A stretch of DNA of 64,000 nucleotides from Janthinobacterium sp. TB1-E2 (lineage in GTDB: Bacteria > Pseudomonadota > Gammaproteobacteria > Burkholderiales > Burkholderiaceae_D). The stretch lies in assembly GCF_036885605.1 (NCBI RefSeq), contig NZ_CP142523.1:1488001-1552000 (forward strand), given 5' to 3'. A model generated the notes under the pieces. The model did not search any database. It was not told the DNA's origin and was given only the letters and a program-made list of their open reading frames with translations. Numbering within the stretch: the stretch's first letter is position 1; each line of letters starts with the position of its first letter. Positions 47,253-56,463 of the stretch are shown here, one piece after another. Made by a program: the position numbers and the translations under genes.

Positions 47253-49094
47253 ATGAAGTCACCATGGATGCGGCGCGTGGCGCTGCTCGCCTGCCTGGCC
47301 ACCCTGCCGCTGGCGGCCATTGCCGCCGATGCCGCCCCTGCTGCCGCAGCCGCGCCGGTGAAAACCTTGCGCTATATCTTGCCGGCCGCCGAGACGGGTT
47401 TCGATCCCGCTACCGCGCGCGACCTGTATTCGAACCACATCACGCAGGCCGTCTTCGACACCCTGTACACCTATGATTACCTGGCGCGCCCCGTCAAGGT
47501 GGTGCCCGGTGCCGCGGCTGCCATGCCGGAAGTGTCCGCCGACGGCAAGACCTACACCATCCGCCTGAAAAAAGGCATGTATTACACGCCGGACCCGGCG
47601 TTCGGCGGCAAGCGCCGCGAACTGACGATGGCCGACTACGTGTATTCGTGGAAGCGCCTGTTCGACCCGCGCCTGGCCTCGCCGCACAGCTGGCTGTTCG
47701 AAGGCAAGGTAGTGGGACTGGACGACCTGGCCAAGGATGCGGCCAAGTCGAACAAGCTCGACTACAGCAAGAAGGTGGCCGGCCTGGAAATCCTCGACCC
47801 GTACACCCTGCGCGTGACCCTCACCAAGACCGATTTCAATTTCCCCATGATCCTCGCCTACGTGCCCACGTCCGCCGTGGCGCGCGAAGTGGTGGAGAAA
47901 TACGGCGACGTGAAGGGCGAAGTGGGTTCGAATCCCGTCGGTACCGGCTACTACACCTTGGGCGAATGGACGCGCGGCAACCGCATCGTGTTGAACCGCA
48001 ACCCGCAGCACTTGCCGGAAACGTGGAATTTCCTGGCTGGCGACGACCCGGACGACCAGCGCATCGTGCGCCAGATGCAGGGCAAGCGCATTCCCGCCAT
48101 CGACCGCATTGAAATTTCCGTCATGATCGAAGACCAGTCGCGCTGGCTGTCGTTCCAGAGCGGCGGCACGGACGTGTTCTGGCTCGATGGCCCGCTGGCG
48201 CCGAAAGCGCTGCTCAACGGCAAGCTGCGTCCCGAGCTGGCGGAGAAGGGCGTGCAATTGTCGCGCCTGCTGGACCCGGAAATCAGCTATTACTACTGGA
48301 ATATGGAAGACCCGACCCTGGGTGGCTTCAGCAAGGAAAAGATCGCCCTGCGCCGTGCCATTGCCATGGCACACAATATTGACGAAGAAATCCGCATCAT
48401 CTGGAATGGCCAGGCCAAGCGCCTCGACTATCCGATCCCGCCCGGCGTCGTCGGCTACGATCCTCACTACAAATCCCTGCTGCAATACGATCCCGTGCTG
48501 GCAAACAAGTTGCTCGACAAATTCGGCTACAAGAAGGGTGCCGATGGCTGGCGTTCTTTGCCGGACGGCAAGCCGCTGCTGATCCGCTACGCTTCGCGCA
48601 ACGAAGCGAACGGCGTGCTGCAGGCGGAAATGTGGCGCAAGACCTACAACTCGCTGGGCATCCGCATGGAAAACGACCGCATGATCTTTTCCGACATTTT
48701 AAAGACGGAAAAGCAGTGCAAGATGCAGACGCGCACGGCGCCATGGCTGGCCGACTATCCGGACGGCGACAACTTCATGCAGCTGTTCTATGGCCCGAAC
48801 ACGCACCAGAACAATAATGGCTGCTACCAGGATCCCGAATACGACAAGTGGTACGCGGCCAGCCAGGCCATGCCGGCCAGCCCCGAGCGCGACGAGCTGT
48901 TCCACAAGATGGCGCGCCGCCTGGAAGTGAATGCGGGCGCCCTGATCGGCTATGCGCGCTACCGCAACATGCTGGCGCAAAAGTCGGTGCTCGGCTACAA
49001 GAAGCACCCGATCATGTTCCAGGAATGGGCGTACATGGATATCGACAGCACGGGGGCGCCGGTGGCGCCAGCTGCCGACTCGGCTAAAAAATAA
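47253..49094 (+). CDS. Peptide-type ABC transporter substrate-binding protein
   Basis: The ATG at 47253 follows GAAGGG and opens a signal peptide (VALLACLATLPLAAIAA), giving 613 residues; an open frame extends upstream without support. It is a family 5 solute-binding protein: LRYILPAAETGFDPATARDL, then VFDTLYTYDYLARPVKVVPG, LTMADYVYSWKRLFDP, NPVGTGYYTLGEWTRGNRIV and GGTDVFWLDGP. Such proteins bind peptides, or sometimes other compounds, in the periplasm and hand them to an Opp/Dpp permease. It lies first in a four-gene operon encoding all inner-membrane parts. It has 4 Cys-poor domains and no lipobox, so it should be soluble. Confidence 0.92.
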   Translation: MKSPWMRRVALLACLATLPLAAIAADAAPAAAAAPVKTLRYILPAAETGFDPATARDLYSNHITQAVFDTLYTYDYLARPVKVVPGAAAAMPEVSADGKTYTIRLKKGMYYTPDPAFGGKRRELTMADYVYSWKRLFDPRLASPHSWLFEGKVVGLDDLAKDAAKSNKLDYSKKVAGLEILDPYTLRVTLTKTDFNFPMILAYVPTSAVAREVVEKYGDVKGEVGSNPVGTGYYTLGEWTRGNRIVLNRNPQHLPETWNFLAGDDPDDQRIVRQMQGKRIPAIDRIEISVMIEDQSRWLSFQSGGTDVFWLDGPLAPKALLNGKLRPELAEKGVQLSRLLDPEISYYYWNMEDPTLGGFSKEKIALRRAIAMAHNIDEEIRIIWNGQAKRLDYPIPPGVVGYDPHYKSLLQYDPVLANKLLDKFGYKKGADGWRSLPDGKPLLIRYASRNEANGVLQAEMWRKTYNSLGIRMENDRMIFSDILKTEKQCKMQTRTAPWLADYPDGDNFMQLFYGPNTHQNNNGCYQDPEYDKWYAASQAMPASPERDELFHKMARRLEVNAGALIGYARYRNMLAQKSVLGYKKHPIMFQEWAYMDIDSTGAPVAPAADSAKK

Positions 49095-49122
49095 GCGCAG
49101 CTTATAACGACAAGGAATCATT

Positions 49123-50061
49123 ATGTTTGCTTATATCCTGCGCCGCCTGTGGCAGATGCTGCCCACCATGCTGGGCGTCGTCCTGCTGGTGTTTATCCTG
49201 TTTAACTGGGTGGGCGGCGACCCCGCCTACATCCTGGCCGGCAAGATGTCGAGTGCGGAAAGCATCGCCAACATCCGCCGCCAGCTCGGCGTCGACCAGC
49301 CGTATTACGTGCAGCTATGGATCTTCATCAAGCAGATCGTCACGTTCGATTTCGGCCAGAGCTGGGCCACGGGCGAATCCGTGTCGCACATCATCACCTC
49401 GCGCCTGGGCCCGTCGATGATGGTCCTGATCCCGCTGACCGTGCTGGAAACGTTTTTTGGCGTGGCGCTGGCGCTGGCCATCGCTTTCGTGCGCGGCTCG
49501 CTGACGGACCGCGCCGTCATGATCGCCTGCACGGTGGGCATGTCGATTTCCATTCTCGTCTACATCATCGTCTTCCAGTATGGCTTTGCTTATAAACTGG
49601 GCCTGTTCCCCGTGCAGGGCTGGGGCGACAGCTTCTGGGAAAACCTGCTGCGCTATTCGACCTTGCCGATCTTGATCGGCCTGGCCGTCTCGATCGCGCC
49701 GACCCTGCGCCTGTTCCGCACCTTCGTGCTGGACGAGGCGAACCAGGATTACGTGCGCACGGCGCGCGCCAAGGGCCTCAAGGAAGGCCGCATCATGTGG
49801 GTGCACGTGCTGCGCAACGCCGCCATTCCCATCATTACCTATGTGATGTCGAACTTGCCGGCCCTGCTGATCGGCGCTTTCCTGCTCGAGCGCTTCTTCG
49901 GCATCCCCGGCATCGGGCGTGAAGTGATCCTGGCCGTCGAGCGCAGCGACTTTCCGGTGATCAAGGCGATCACCGTGTATGTTGCCGCCGCCACCATGCT
50001 CTTCAACCTGCTCACCGACCTGCTGTACCAGGCGGTCGATCCTCGCGTACAACTGAAGTAG
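49123..50061 (+). CDS. Peptide-type ABC transporter permease (OppB/DppB-like)
   Basis: A 312-residue protein with six predicted membrane helices, starting with the family opening YILRRLWQMLPTMLGVVLLV. The ATPase-contact EAA-type loop is RTFVLDEANQDYVRTARAKG with LKEGRIMWVHVLRNA, and the C-terminal helix is followed by DLLYQAVDPRVQLK, the normal OppB ending. It begins 28 bases after the binding-protein gene and is followed 9 bases later by the second permease. Substrate follows that of the binding protein and is not known. Confidence 0.93.
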   Translation: MFAYILRRLWQMLPTMLGVVLLVFILFNWVGGDPAYILAGKMSSAESIANIRRQLGVDQPYYVQLWIFIKQIVTFDFGQSWATGESVSHIITSRLGPSMMVLIPLTVLETFFGVALALAIAFVRGSLTDRAVMIACTVGMSISILVYIIVFQYGFAYKLGLFPVQGWGDSFWENLLRYSTLPILIGLAVSIAPTLRLFRTFVLDEANQDYVRTARAKGLKEGRIMWVHVLRNAAIPIITYVMSNLPALLIGAFLLERFFGIPGIGREVILAVERSDFPVIKAITVYVAAATMLFNLLTDLLYQAVDPRVQLK

Positions 50062-50070
50062 AAAGAGACG

Positions 50071-51180
50071 ATGTCGAAACCTCATACATCGCCCGGCCTG
50101 TGGGCCCTGGCGTGGCGCCGTTTGCGCGGCGACAAGATTGCAATGGTATCGCTGGCCGTGGTCGGCGCCTTTTTCCTGCTGGTGCTGGCGTCCGCCAGCG
50201 GACTGGTCGCCTCGAACTGGGAAGACGAAGTGGCCGTCAGCTATGCGCCGCCCACGTTTGTCGGCGCCGACAAGGACGTGGCCGCCGATGGCGCCATTCC
50301 CCTGGCCGATGAGCGCAGCGCGCCCACCCCCGTCAACGTGCTCGATCCGCTGGCCGACGACATTGCCGAACTGCGCGCCCAGATGGGTAGCAATCCTTCG
50401 GCTGGAGTGGAGATGTACGGCGTTACCGACCCGCTGGCCGACGACTTGACGGCCTTGCGCGCCGGCATGGGCAAGGCGAAAAAGCTCGTCACGCACAAGG
50501 CGGCGACACTGCCGTTCGGCGCCGACAAGTGGGGCCATGACATCATTCAGAAAACCATCAAGGGCGGTGAAACATCGATCGTCGTGGGCCTGGTGGCAGC
50601 CTTGCTGGCCGTCGTGCTGGGCACCTTGTTTGGCGCCGTGTCCGGCTACTTCGGCGGCATCGTCGATGATTTCTTCAACTGGTTCTACAGCATCTTTACG
50701 TCGATTCCATCCATCCTGATGATCTTGACGGTGGCGGCCGTGCTGCAGCAAAAGGGAGTGCTGACCATCGTGCTGATCCTGGGGCTGACTGGCTGGACAG
50801 GGCCGTACCGCTTGATCCGCGCCGAATACATCAAGCACAAGGCGCGCGAATACGTGATGGCGGCCGACGCGATCGGCGCCTCGCACTGGCGCAAGATGTT
50901 TTCCCACATCTTCCCCAACGTGAGTCACGTGGCGCTGGTGCAAATGTCCATCCTCGTGGTGGGCTTCATCAAGGCGGAAGTGATTCTGAGCTTCCTCGGC
51001 TTTGGCGTACCGGTGGGTACCGTCTCGTGGGGCAGCATGCTTAACGAGGCACAAAATGAACTGATCCTGGGCAAATGGTGGCAGCTGACAGCCGCCGCCA
51101 CGGCGATGGCCGTGCTGGTGACGGCGTTCTCGCTGTTTACCGATGCCTTGCGCGATGCGCTCGACCCCAAAGTGAAATAG
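50071..51180 (+). CDS. Peptide-type ABC transporter permease (OppC/DppC-like) with long periplasmic insert
   Basis: A 369-residue protein, longer than usual OppC (~300). The first membrane helix (VSLAVVGAFFLLVLASASG, residues 26-44) is followed by a ~115-residue periplasmic stretch before the core permease. That stretch carries a duplicated motif, DPLADDIAELRAQMG (92-106) and DPLADDLTALRAGMG (120-134). The core has FGADKWGHDIIQKTIKGGET, the EAA loop GPYRLIRAEYIKHKAREYVM and an ending DALRDALDPKVK. A long periplasmic loop is known in YejE-type permeases, but the repeat is unusual to me. It ends 9 bases before the ATPase gene. Confidence 0.93.
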   Translation: MSKPHTSPGLWALAWRRLRGDKIAMVSLAVVGAFFLLVLASASGLVASNWEDEVAVSYAPPTFVGADKDVAADGAIPLADERSAPTPVNVLDPLADDIAELRAQMGSNPSAGVEMYGVTDPLADDLTALRAGMGKAKKLVTHKAATLPFGADKWGHDIIQKTIKGGETSIVVGLVAALLAVVLGTLFGAVSGYFGGIVDDFFNWFYSIFTSIPSILMILTVAAVLQQKGVLTIVLILGLTGWTGPYRLIRAEYIKHKAREYVMAADAIGASHWRKMFSHIFPNVSHVALVQMSILVVGFIKAEVILSFLGFGVPVGTVSWGSMLNEAQNELILGKWWQLTAAATAMAVLVTAFSLFTDALRDALDPKVK

Positions 51181-51189
51181 GAGTTGCTC

Positions 51190-52881
51190 ATGGACCAGAA
51201 TAACCTGTTGGAAGTGCGCGACCTGCGCGTCACCTTCCGCCTGGACAAGAAGACCACGTTCGAAGCCGTCAAGGGCATTTCGTTCAACGTGCCGCGCAAC
51301 AGCACTGTCGCGCTGGTGGGCGAATCGGGCAGCGGCAAGTCCGTCAGTTCGCTGGCCGTGATGGGCCTGCTGCCGCCCGATAACACCATCATCGACCCCG
51401 CCTCGAGCATCCATTTTGGCGGGCGCAATTTGCTGGACCTGTCGATCGCCGAGCGGCGCACCATGTGCGGCAAGGATATTTCGATGATCTTCCAGGAGCC
51501 GATGTCGTCGCTGAACCCTGTGTTCACCGTCGGTTTCCAGATCGCCGAAGTGCTGCGTCAGCATATGGGCATGAACCGCAAGCAGGCGCGGGCGCGTACG
51601 CTGGCGCTGCTGGAGGAAGTAGGCATTCCCGACCCGGCCACCAAGATCGACGCCTACCCGAGCCAGATGTCGGGTGGCCAGCAGCAGCGCGTGATGATCG
51701 CCATGGCGATCGCTTGCGAACCGAAACTCTTGATCGCGGACGAACCGACGACGGCGCTGGACGTGACGATCCAGAAGCAGATCATGGACTTGATCGCGGC
51801 GCTGCAAAAGAAACATCAGATGTCCGTGCTGTTCATTACCCACGACCTGGGCCTGGTGGGGGAGATCGCCGACCAGGTGATCGTCATGCGCCATGGCGAA
51901 GTGCGCGAAACGGGCGAGGTGCGCCAGGTATTCGAAGCGCCGCAAGACAGTTATACCAAGGCCCTGCTGCATTGCCGCCCCTCGCTCGATGAGCGCCCGT
52001 GGCGCCTGCCCGTGATTGCCGATTACATGGAAGGCAAGGCCGGCCCCGGTGTCGAGGTGAAGCAGCGCACGCGCGGCTACACGCCCGGTGACGAGCCCGT
52101 GCTGGTGGTAAATAACCTGAGCAAAAGTTTTTATACGCGCGAAGGCCTGTTCGGCAAACGCGAGTTCCAGGCCGTCAAGGATGTGTCGTTCACTTTGCCG
52201 CGCGGCAAGACCCTGGGCGTGGTGGGCGAATCCGGCTCCGGCAAGACGACGGTGGGCCTGACCCTGCTGCGCCTGCACCAGGCAACGGGCGGCACGGCCA
52301 TGTTCCACGGCAAGGACCTGATTGCCATGCCGAACAAGGAGTATTTGCCGTATAAACGCCGCATCCAGATCATCTTCCAGAATCCGTATGCGTCCTTGAA
52401 TCCCAGGTTTACCGTCGGACAGATATTGCTCGAACCGATGCGCATCCACAGCATCGGCGCCGATGACAAGGAGCGCATCGCCAAGGCCTACTGGCTGCTC
52501 GATAAGGTCGGCTTGCCGGAACAGGCCTTCCACCGCTATCCGCACGAGTTCTCGGGTGGTCAACGCCAGCGCATCGCCATTGCCCGCTGCCTGACCATGC
52601 AGCCGGAAATCCTCGTCTGCGACGAATCCGTGTCGGCGCTGGACGTGTCGGTGCAGGCGCAGGTGCTCAATCTGTTGCAGGACTTACAGGATGAGTTCGG
52701 CCTGTCCTATATCTTCATTTCACACGATTTATCGGTGGTGAAATACATCGCCGACCAGGTGATGGTGATGCACAAGGGGCAAGTGGTGGAACTGGCCGAT
52801 TCGGATGAACTGTACCGCAATCCCGTGCATCCGTACACGCGTACCTTATTGAGCGCCATACCGAAGGGCGTGCAAATCTAA
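51190..52881 (+). CDS. Fused double ATP-binding protein of the peptide ABC importer
   Basis: The ATG at 51190 follows GGAG and gives 563 residues made of two ATPase domains in one chain. The first (about 5-260) has Walker A GESGSGKS, signature [14 protein letters not shown] and Walker [10 protein letters not shown]. The second (about 300-560) has Walker A GESGSGKT, signature [14 protein letters not shown] and Walker [13 protein letters not shown]. Both keep their H-loop regions (FITHDLGL and FISHDLSV) and both have the oligopeptide-family C-terminal extension (SVHPYT-like [15 protein letters not shown]). This is equivalent to separate OppD and OppF, as in YejF. Confidence 0.95.
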   Translation: MDQNNLLEVRDLRVTFRLDKKTTFEAVKGISFNVPRNSTVALVGESGSGKSVSSLAVMGLLPPDNTIIDPASSIHFGGRNLLDLSIAERRTMCGKDISMIFQEPMSSLNPVFTVGFQIAEVLRQHMGMNRKQARARTLALLEEVGIPDPATKIDAYPSQMSGGQQQRVMIAMAIACEPKLLIADEPTTALDVTIQKQIMDLIAALQKKHQMSVLFITHDLGLVGEIADQVIVMRHGEVRETGEVRQVFEAPQDSYTKALLHCRPSLDERPWRLPVIADYMEGKAGPGVEVKQRTRGYTPGDEPVLVVNNLSKSFYTREGLFGKREFQAVKDVSFTLPRGKTLGVVGESGSGKTTVGLTLLRLHQATGGTAMFHGKDLIAMPNKEYLPYKRRIQIIFQNPYASLNPRFTVGQILLEPMRIHSIGADDKERIAKAYWLLDKVGLPEQAFHRYPHEFSGGQRQRIAIARCLTMQPEILVCDESVSALDVSVQAQVLNLLQDLQDEFGLSYIFISHDLSVVKYIADQVMVMHKGQVVELADSDELYRNPVHPYTRTLLSAIPKGVQI

Positions 52882-52908
52882 ACACGCTTTTACGGTAAGA
52901 TAGCGACC

Positions 52909-53871
52909 ATGCCCAACCTCATTTACCTGCTCGAACATTACGGTGTCCTGATCGTCTTTGGCATCGTGCTGGTGGAGCAGCTCGGCCTGCCGATTCCCGC
53001 TTTTCCCATCCTCGTGGTGGCGGGGGCGCTGGCTGTCGATGGCGACATGAATGGGGCGCTGGTGCTGGCCGCCGCGTTGAGTGCCTGTCTGATCAGTGAC
53101 TTCACGTGGTTCCGCGCGGGCCGCCATTTCGGCAAGCGCATCCTGCGGCTGCTGTGCCGTATCTCCCTGTCGCCCGATTACTGCGTCAGCCAGACGGAAG
53201 ACAAATTCAAGCGCTGGGGCCCGAAAGCCCTGATCGTCTCCAAGTTCGTGCCGGGCTTCAATACCGTCGCCGCACCGATGTCGGGCGCGCTGGGTACGCC
53301 GCCGGGCCTGTTCTTCCTGTACGCGGGCCTGGGCGCCTTGCTGTGGAGCGGCACGGGCATCGTCGTCGGCGTGATCTTCCATGCCAGCGTGCAACAGGTG
53401 CTCGACTTGCTCAGCACCATGGGCAGCACGGCTCTGCTGATGCTGGCCACCTTGCTGGGCTTGTTCCTGCTGTACAAATTCCTCGAACGCCGGCGTTTCC
53501 GCCAGGCCTTGCAGATCGAGCGCATCGGCATCGATGAATTGCTCGAACTCATAGAGCAGGGCGAAGAGCCGCTGATGGTCGACGCGCGCAGTGCCACGGC
53601 CCAGGCGCTGGAACCGGCGGTGCCGGGCGCCTTGTTCTTCAATGGCAAGGAGCCGGTACCTGCCATGATCGCCATGGACAAGGACCGCCACATCATCGTG
53701 TATTGCAGCTGTCCCAACGACGTGACGGCAGCGCAAGTGGCCAAGCTGCTGCACCAGCACGGCTTTCACCGCGCCAAGCCCCTGCATGGCGGCCTGGACG
53801 CCTGGAATGCCGCCTACCGCTCGGACCAGCCGGCGCCCGCCAGCCTGCTGGGCGAAGGCTTGCCGTCCTGA
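52909..53871 (+). CDS. DedA-family membrane protein fused to a C-terminal rhodanese domain
   Basis: A 320-residue protein. Residues 1-190 form a DedA/SNARE-associated domain with VEQLGLPIPAFPILVVAGAL, SDFTWFRAGRHFGKRILR and SKFVPGFNTVAAPMSGALG; the family scrambles undecaprenyl phosphate or phospholipids and supports membrane homeostasis. After the last helix (LLMLATLLGLFLLYKFLE), a cytoplasmic rhodanese domain follows, with VDARSATAQ and the loop YCSCPNDVT: Cys266 is in the active-site position and Cys268 is next to it. The fusion is a recurrent form in proteobacteria as far as I know. It starts 28 bases after the ABC gene and could be read through. Confidence 0.88.
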   Translation: MPNLIYLLEHYGVLIVFGIVLVEQLGLPIPAFPILVVAGALAVDGDMNGALVLAAALSACLISDFTWFRAGRHFGKRILRLLCRISLSPDYCVSQTEDKFKRWGPKALIVSKFVPGFNTVAAPMSGALGTPPGLFFLYAGLGALLWSGTGIVVGVIFHASVQQVLDLLSTMGSTALLMLATLLGLFLLYKFLERRRFRQALQIERIGIDELLELIEQGEEPLMVDARSATAQALEPAVPGALFFNGKEPVPAMIAMDKDRHIIVYCSCPNDVTAAQVAKLLHQHGFHRAKPLHGGLDAWNAAYRSDQPAPASLLGEGLPS

Positions 53872-54221
53872 TCGCACTGCTTCCTGCTCGCCAGGCGGGC
53901 AGTCAGAAACCGGTAGTAATAATACGAAAACCGCTTTGCGGCAGCGTCAGGACAGCGGCGCCGCACCCGCGCCACCGCGTACAAAGCGGCTTTGCGCAAA
54001 CTCCGGCATACTGTGTTTTCAAGGCGGCTCCTGCTGCTGTGCAGCATGCTTTTCGCGCGCCTGATGAGTGCAAGCACTTACTATAAATCATTGTTTCTAA
54101 GCAATTTTGGCGTTGCCTGTTGCATTTGGAGTGGAACTACCAATAAAGGCTTGTTTTGATGTACTTAAACTACAAACTTTGCTTGCCTCCGGGCGCATTC
54201 ATCCTTTAAGCTTGGCGTCCC
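53872..54221. other. Gene-free gap before glucokinase
   Basis: I see no convincing gene, promoter or strong hairpin in these 350 bases. The second half (from 54060) is clearly more AT-rich, as expected for a promoter region. Confidence 0.4.
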
Positions 54222-55268
54222 ATGCGTCCCACTTCATCATTTAAAATCATGAGCGCTTCGTCTTCTCCCGTACTGCCGACTTCCGCCTTCGCCGATGGAC
54301 CGCGCCTGCTGGCCGACGTGGGCGGCACCAATGCCCGTTTCGCCCTGGAAGTGGCCGCTGGCCACATCACCCTGGTGGAAGTATTGCCCTGTGCCGATTA
54401 CCCTAGCCTGTCCGCCGCCCTGCAAGCCTATCTGGCCTTGCCGCACATCGCTGCCGCCGGCGGGCAAGCCGTGCGCCATGCCGTGATCGCCATCGCCAAC
54501 CCGGTCGACGGCGATTTCCTCAGCATGACGAACCACCACTGGTCGTTCTCGATCCGCGCCATGCGCGAAGAGTGCGGTTTCACGACTTTGGACGTGGTCA
54601 ACGATTTCACGGCGCTGGCGCGCTCCTTGCCGCAACTGTCGAGCGAGCAAAAGCACCAGGTGGGCGCGGGCACGGCCCGTCCGAACACGGCCATCGGCCT
54701 GATCGGCGCCGGCACGGGCCTGGGCGTGTCGGGTCTGATTCCATCGCACGGCGGCTGGATCGCCCTGCAAAGCGAAGGCGGCCACGTCAGCTTTGCGCCG
54801 TTCAATGAAGTGGAAGTGAGCATCCTGCAATTCGCCTGGCGCGAATACGAGCACGTCTCGGCCGAACGCCTGATTTCCGGCGATGGCCTGGAACTGATCT
54901 ACCGCGCCCTGGCCGACCGCGCGGGCGTGCCGGCCGAAGACTTGCCGGCGGCGGAAATCACGCGCCGCGCGCTGGCCGGCGAATCCCAGTTGTGCGACGA
55001 TGTCATCGAAGCGTTCTGCTGCATGCTCGGCACGGTGGCGGGCAACGTCGCCGTCACCTTGGGCGCACTGGGCGGCATCTATATCGGCGGCGGCATCGTG
55101 CCACGCCTGGGCGCGCGTTTCGACCGCTCCGGTTTCCGCGCCCGCTTCGAGCGCAAGGGCCGCTTCGCCAATTACGTCTCGCAAGTGCCGACCTTCGTCA
55201 TCACGGCGCAGTACCCAGCGTTCCTGGGCGCATCGGCCATTCTCTCGGAGAAACTCGCCTCCCAGTGA
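54222..55268 (+). CDS. glk: Glucokinase
   Basis: A 348-residue protein, or 339 if the ATG at 54249 is used; neither start has a clear ribosome site. It phosphorylates glucose with ATP. Visible signatures are [16 protein letters not shown] (phosphate-1 motif), [35 protein letters not shown] with the catalytic Asp, [15 protein letters not shown] (phosphate-2), [12 protein letters not shown] and [14 protein letters not shown]. It belongs to the bacterial ROK-independent Glk family. It stands alone and ends at an intrinsic terminator. With tkt and gapA in the window it belongs to sugar catabolism, although not in one operon. Confidence 0.95.
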   Translation: MRPTSSFKIMSASSSPVLPTSAFADGPRLLADVGGTNARFALEVAAGHITLVEVLPCADYPSLSAALQAYLALPHIAAAGGQAVRHAVIAIANPVDGDFLSMTNHHWSFSIRAMREECGFTTLDVVNDFTALARSLPQLSSEQKHQVGAGTARPNTAIGLIGAGTGLGVSGLIPSHGGWIALQSEGGHVSFAPFNEVEVSILQFAWREYEHVSAERLISGDGLELIYRALADRAGVPAEDLPAAEITRRALAGESQLCDDVIEAFCCMLGTVAGNVAVTLGALGGIYIGGGIVPRLGARFDRSGFRARFERKGRFANYVSQVPTFVITAQYPAFLGASAILSEKLASQ

Positions 55269-55302
55269 TGTGCGAGTAGGGGCCGATATGTCGCGCCAGT
55301 GC

Positions 55303-55332
55303 CGGGTAAAACGCGTGTTTTGCCCGGTTTTG
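55303..55332 (+). terminator. Intrinsic terminator of glk
   Basis: CCGGGTAAAAC (55303-55313) pairs with GTTTTGCCCGG (55318-55328), one G-U pair, followed by TTTT. It lies 34 bases after the glk stop codon. Confidence 0.8.
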
Positions 55333-55668
55333 CGCTTTTCCGCTTTTTATCAGGTACAATTGGCATCGTTGGATGAAACGACGACTGTCGCTCTCCTGTC
55401 TGGCTGGTTCGCCGCCACGGGAAAAGCAGCTGCTCCGGAGTTCGTTTCATTGCTGGTTATTTAAGGCCAGCACCATGAATGGCAGGACTTTCACTGCATC
55501 CGCTTTAGTCCCGCTTTGCGCGCATCGGCCAAGGCGTCGGAAAAACAGCCTCAACTAGTAACCCAGCACGGCGTCATCATCGATGTCTGCCATCTGTTAC
55601 GTTGAAATGAACGTTTTTGATTTCTTTCTCTGCATACGAATTGCAACACACATCCGCACAGAATTGCT
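55333..55668. other. Gene-free gap between glk and scpB
   Basis: Short frames in this 336-base stretch lack coding features. No canonical promoter stands out to me; TTGATTTC and TTGCAA near 55616-55640 could be -35-like elements for scpB. Confidence 0.35.
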
Positions 55669-56463
55669 ATGAATACAATTGAGGCTAAAAAAGTCCTCGA
55701 AACCGCGTTGCTGTGCGCTCGTGAATCGCTGACGATCCACAGCTTGAAGAAGCTGTTCGTCGATGCGGACGAGAATGGTCGCGTGCGCGGTGTCGGCGTT
55801 GGTGCCGACACGATCAAGCAGTTGCTGGAAGAGTTGCGCGATGAGTGGGAAGGGCGCGGCATCGAGATCGTCAGTCTGGCCTCGGGCTGGCGCTTTCAAA
55901 GCCGCCCGGAAATGAAGATGTATCTCGACCGTTTGACGCCCGAGCGGCCGCCCAAGTATTCGCGGGCGACCCTGGAAACCCTGGCCATCATCGCCTACCG
56001 CCAACCGGTGACGCGCGGCGATATCGAGGAAATTCGCGGCGTTGCCGTCAATTCGCAGACGATCAAGATGCTGGAAGACCGTGGCTGGGTCGATGCCATC
56101 GGCTACCGCGACGTGGTGGGACGGCCGGCCTTGCTGGCCACCACCAAGCAATTTTTGGATGACCTGGGTTTGCAATCGCTGTCCCAGCTGCCGCCTTTGC
56201 AGCAAATCAGCGAGATGCAGGGCAATGGGCTCGAAGCCCTGGAAGCGGCCCTGCAGGAAAATTTTGACAAGGCAAGCAATGAGCTTGTCCCCCAGCTTGG
56301 TGCAGGTAGCAATACGGCTGTGACAGATGTAGATGTGACAGCAAGCCTTGATGCCGGCCCCGATGCTTCGCCCACGGACGAAGCCTACACTCACGACCCT
56401 GCGCCAGAACTAACGGTTGACGCTGCGCCAGGTCAGCACAGCCAAGAAACGAAGAATGAATAA
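55669..56463 (+). CDS. scpB: Segregation and condensation protein B
   Basis: A 264-residue protein, the kleisin-associated winged-helix partner of ScpA in the SMC chromosome condensation complex. Its two winged-helix domains are visible: [19 protein letters not shown] at the start and [20 protein letters not shown] with [20 protein letters not shown] in the second. A tail of ~75 residues after [19 protein letters not shown] is acidic and low in complexity, and is longer than usual. scpA is not in the window. The gene overlaps the rluB start by 8 bases, so the two are translationally coupled, as in many betaproteobacteria. Confidence 0.95.
   Translation: MNTIEAKKVLETALLCARESLTIHSLKKLFVDADENGRVRGVGVGADTIKQLLEELRDEWEGRGIEIVSLASGWRFQSRPEMKMYLDRLTPERPPKYSRATLETLAIIAYRQPVTRGDIEEIRGVAVNSQTIKMLEDRGWVDAIGYRDVVGRPALLATTKQFLDDLGLQSLSQLPPLQQISEMQGNGLEALEAALQENFDKASNELVPQLGAGSNTAVTDVDVTASLDAGPDASPTDEAYTHDPAPELTVDAAPGQHSQETKNE

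Noticed and set aside
46873-47265. Minus-strand frame of 130 codons between receptor and oppA
   Set aside because: No ribosome site, overlaps the oppA start region, and no domain.
47927-47942. tRNA-like T-arm sequence GGTTCGAATCCC
   Set aside because: It lies inside the binding-protein gene, in frame as GSNPVG, and no acceptor stem or anticodon arm surrounds it.
49315-52563. Antisense open frame of about 1080 codons opposite the ABC importer genes
   Set aside because: Same effect of GC-rich third positions; His/Gln/Arg-rich translation without domains.
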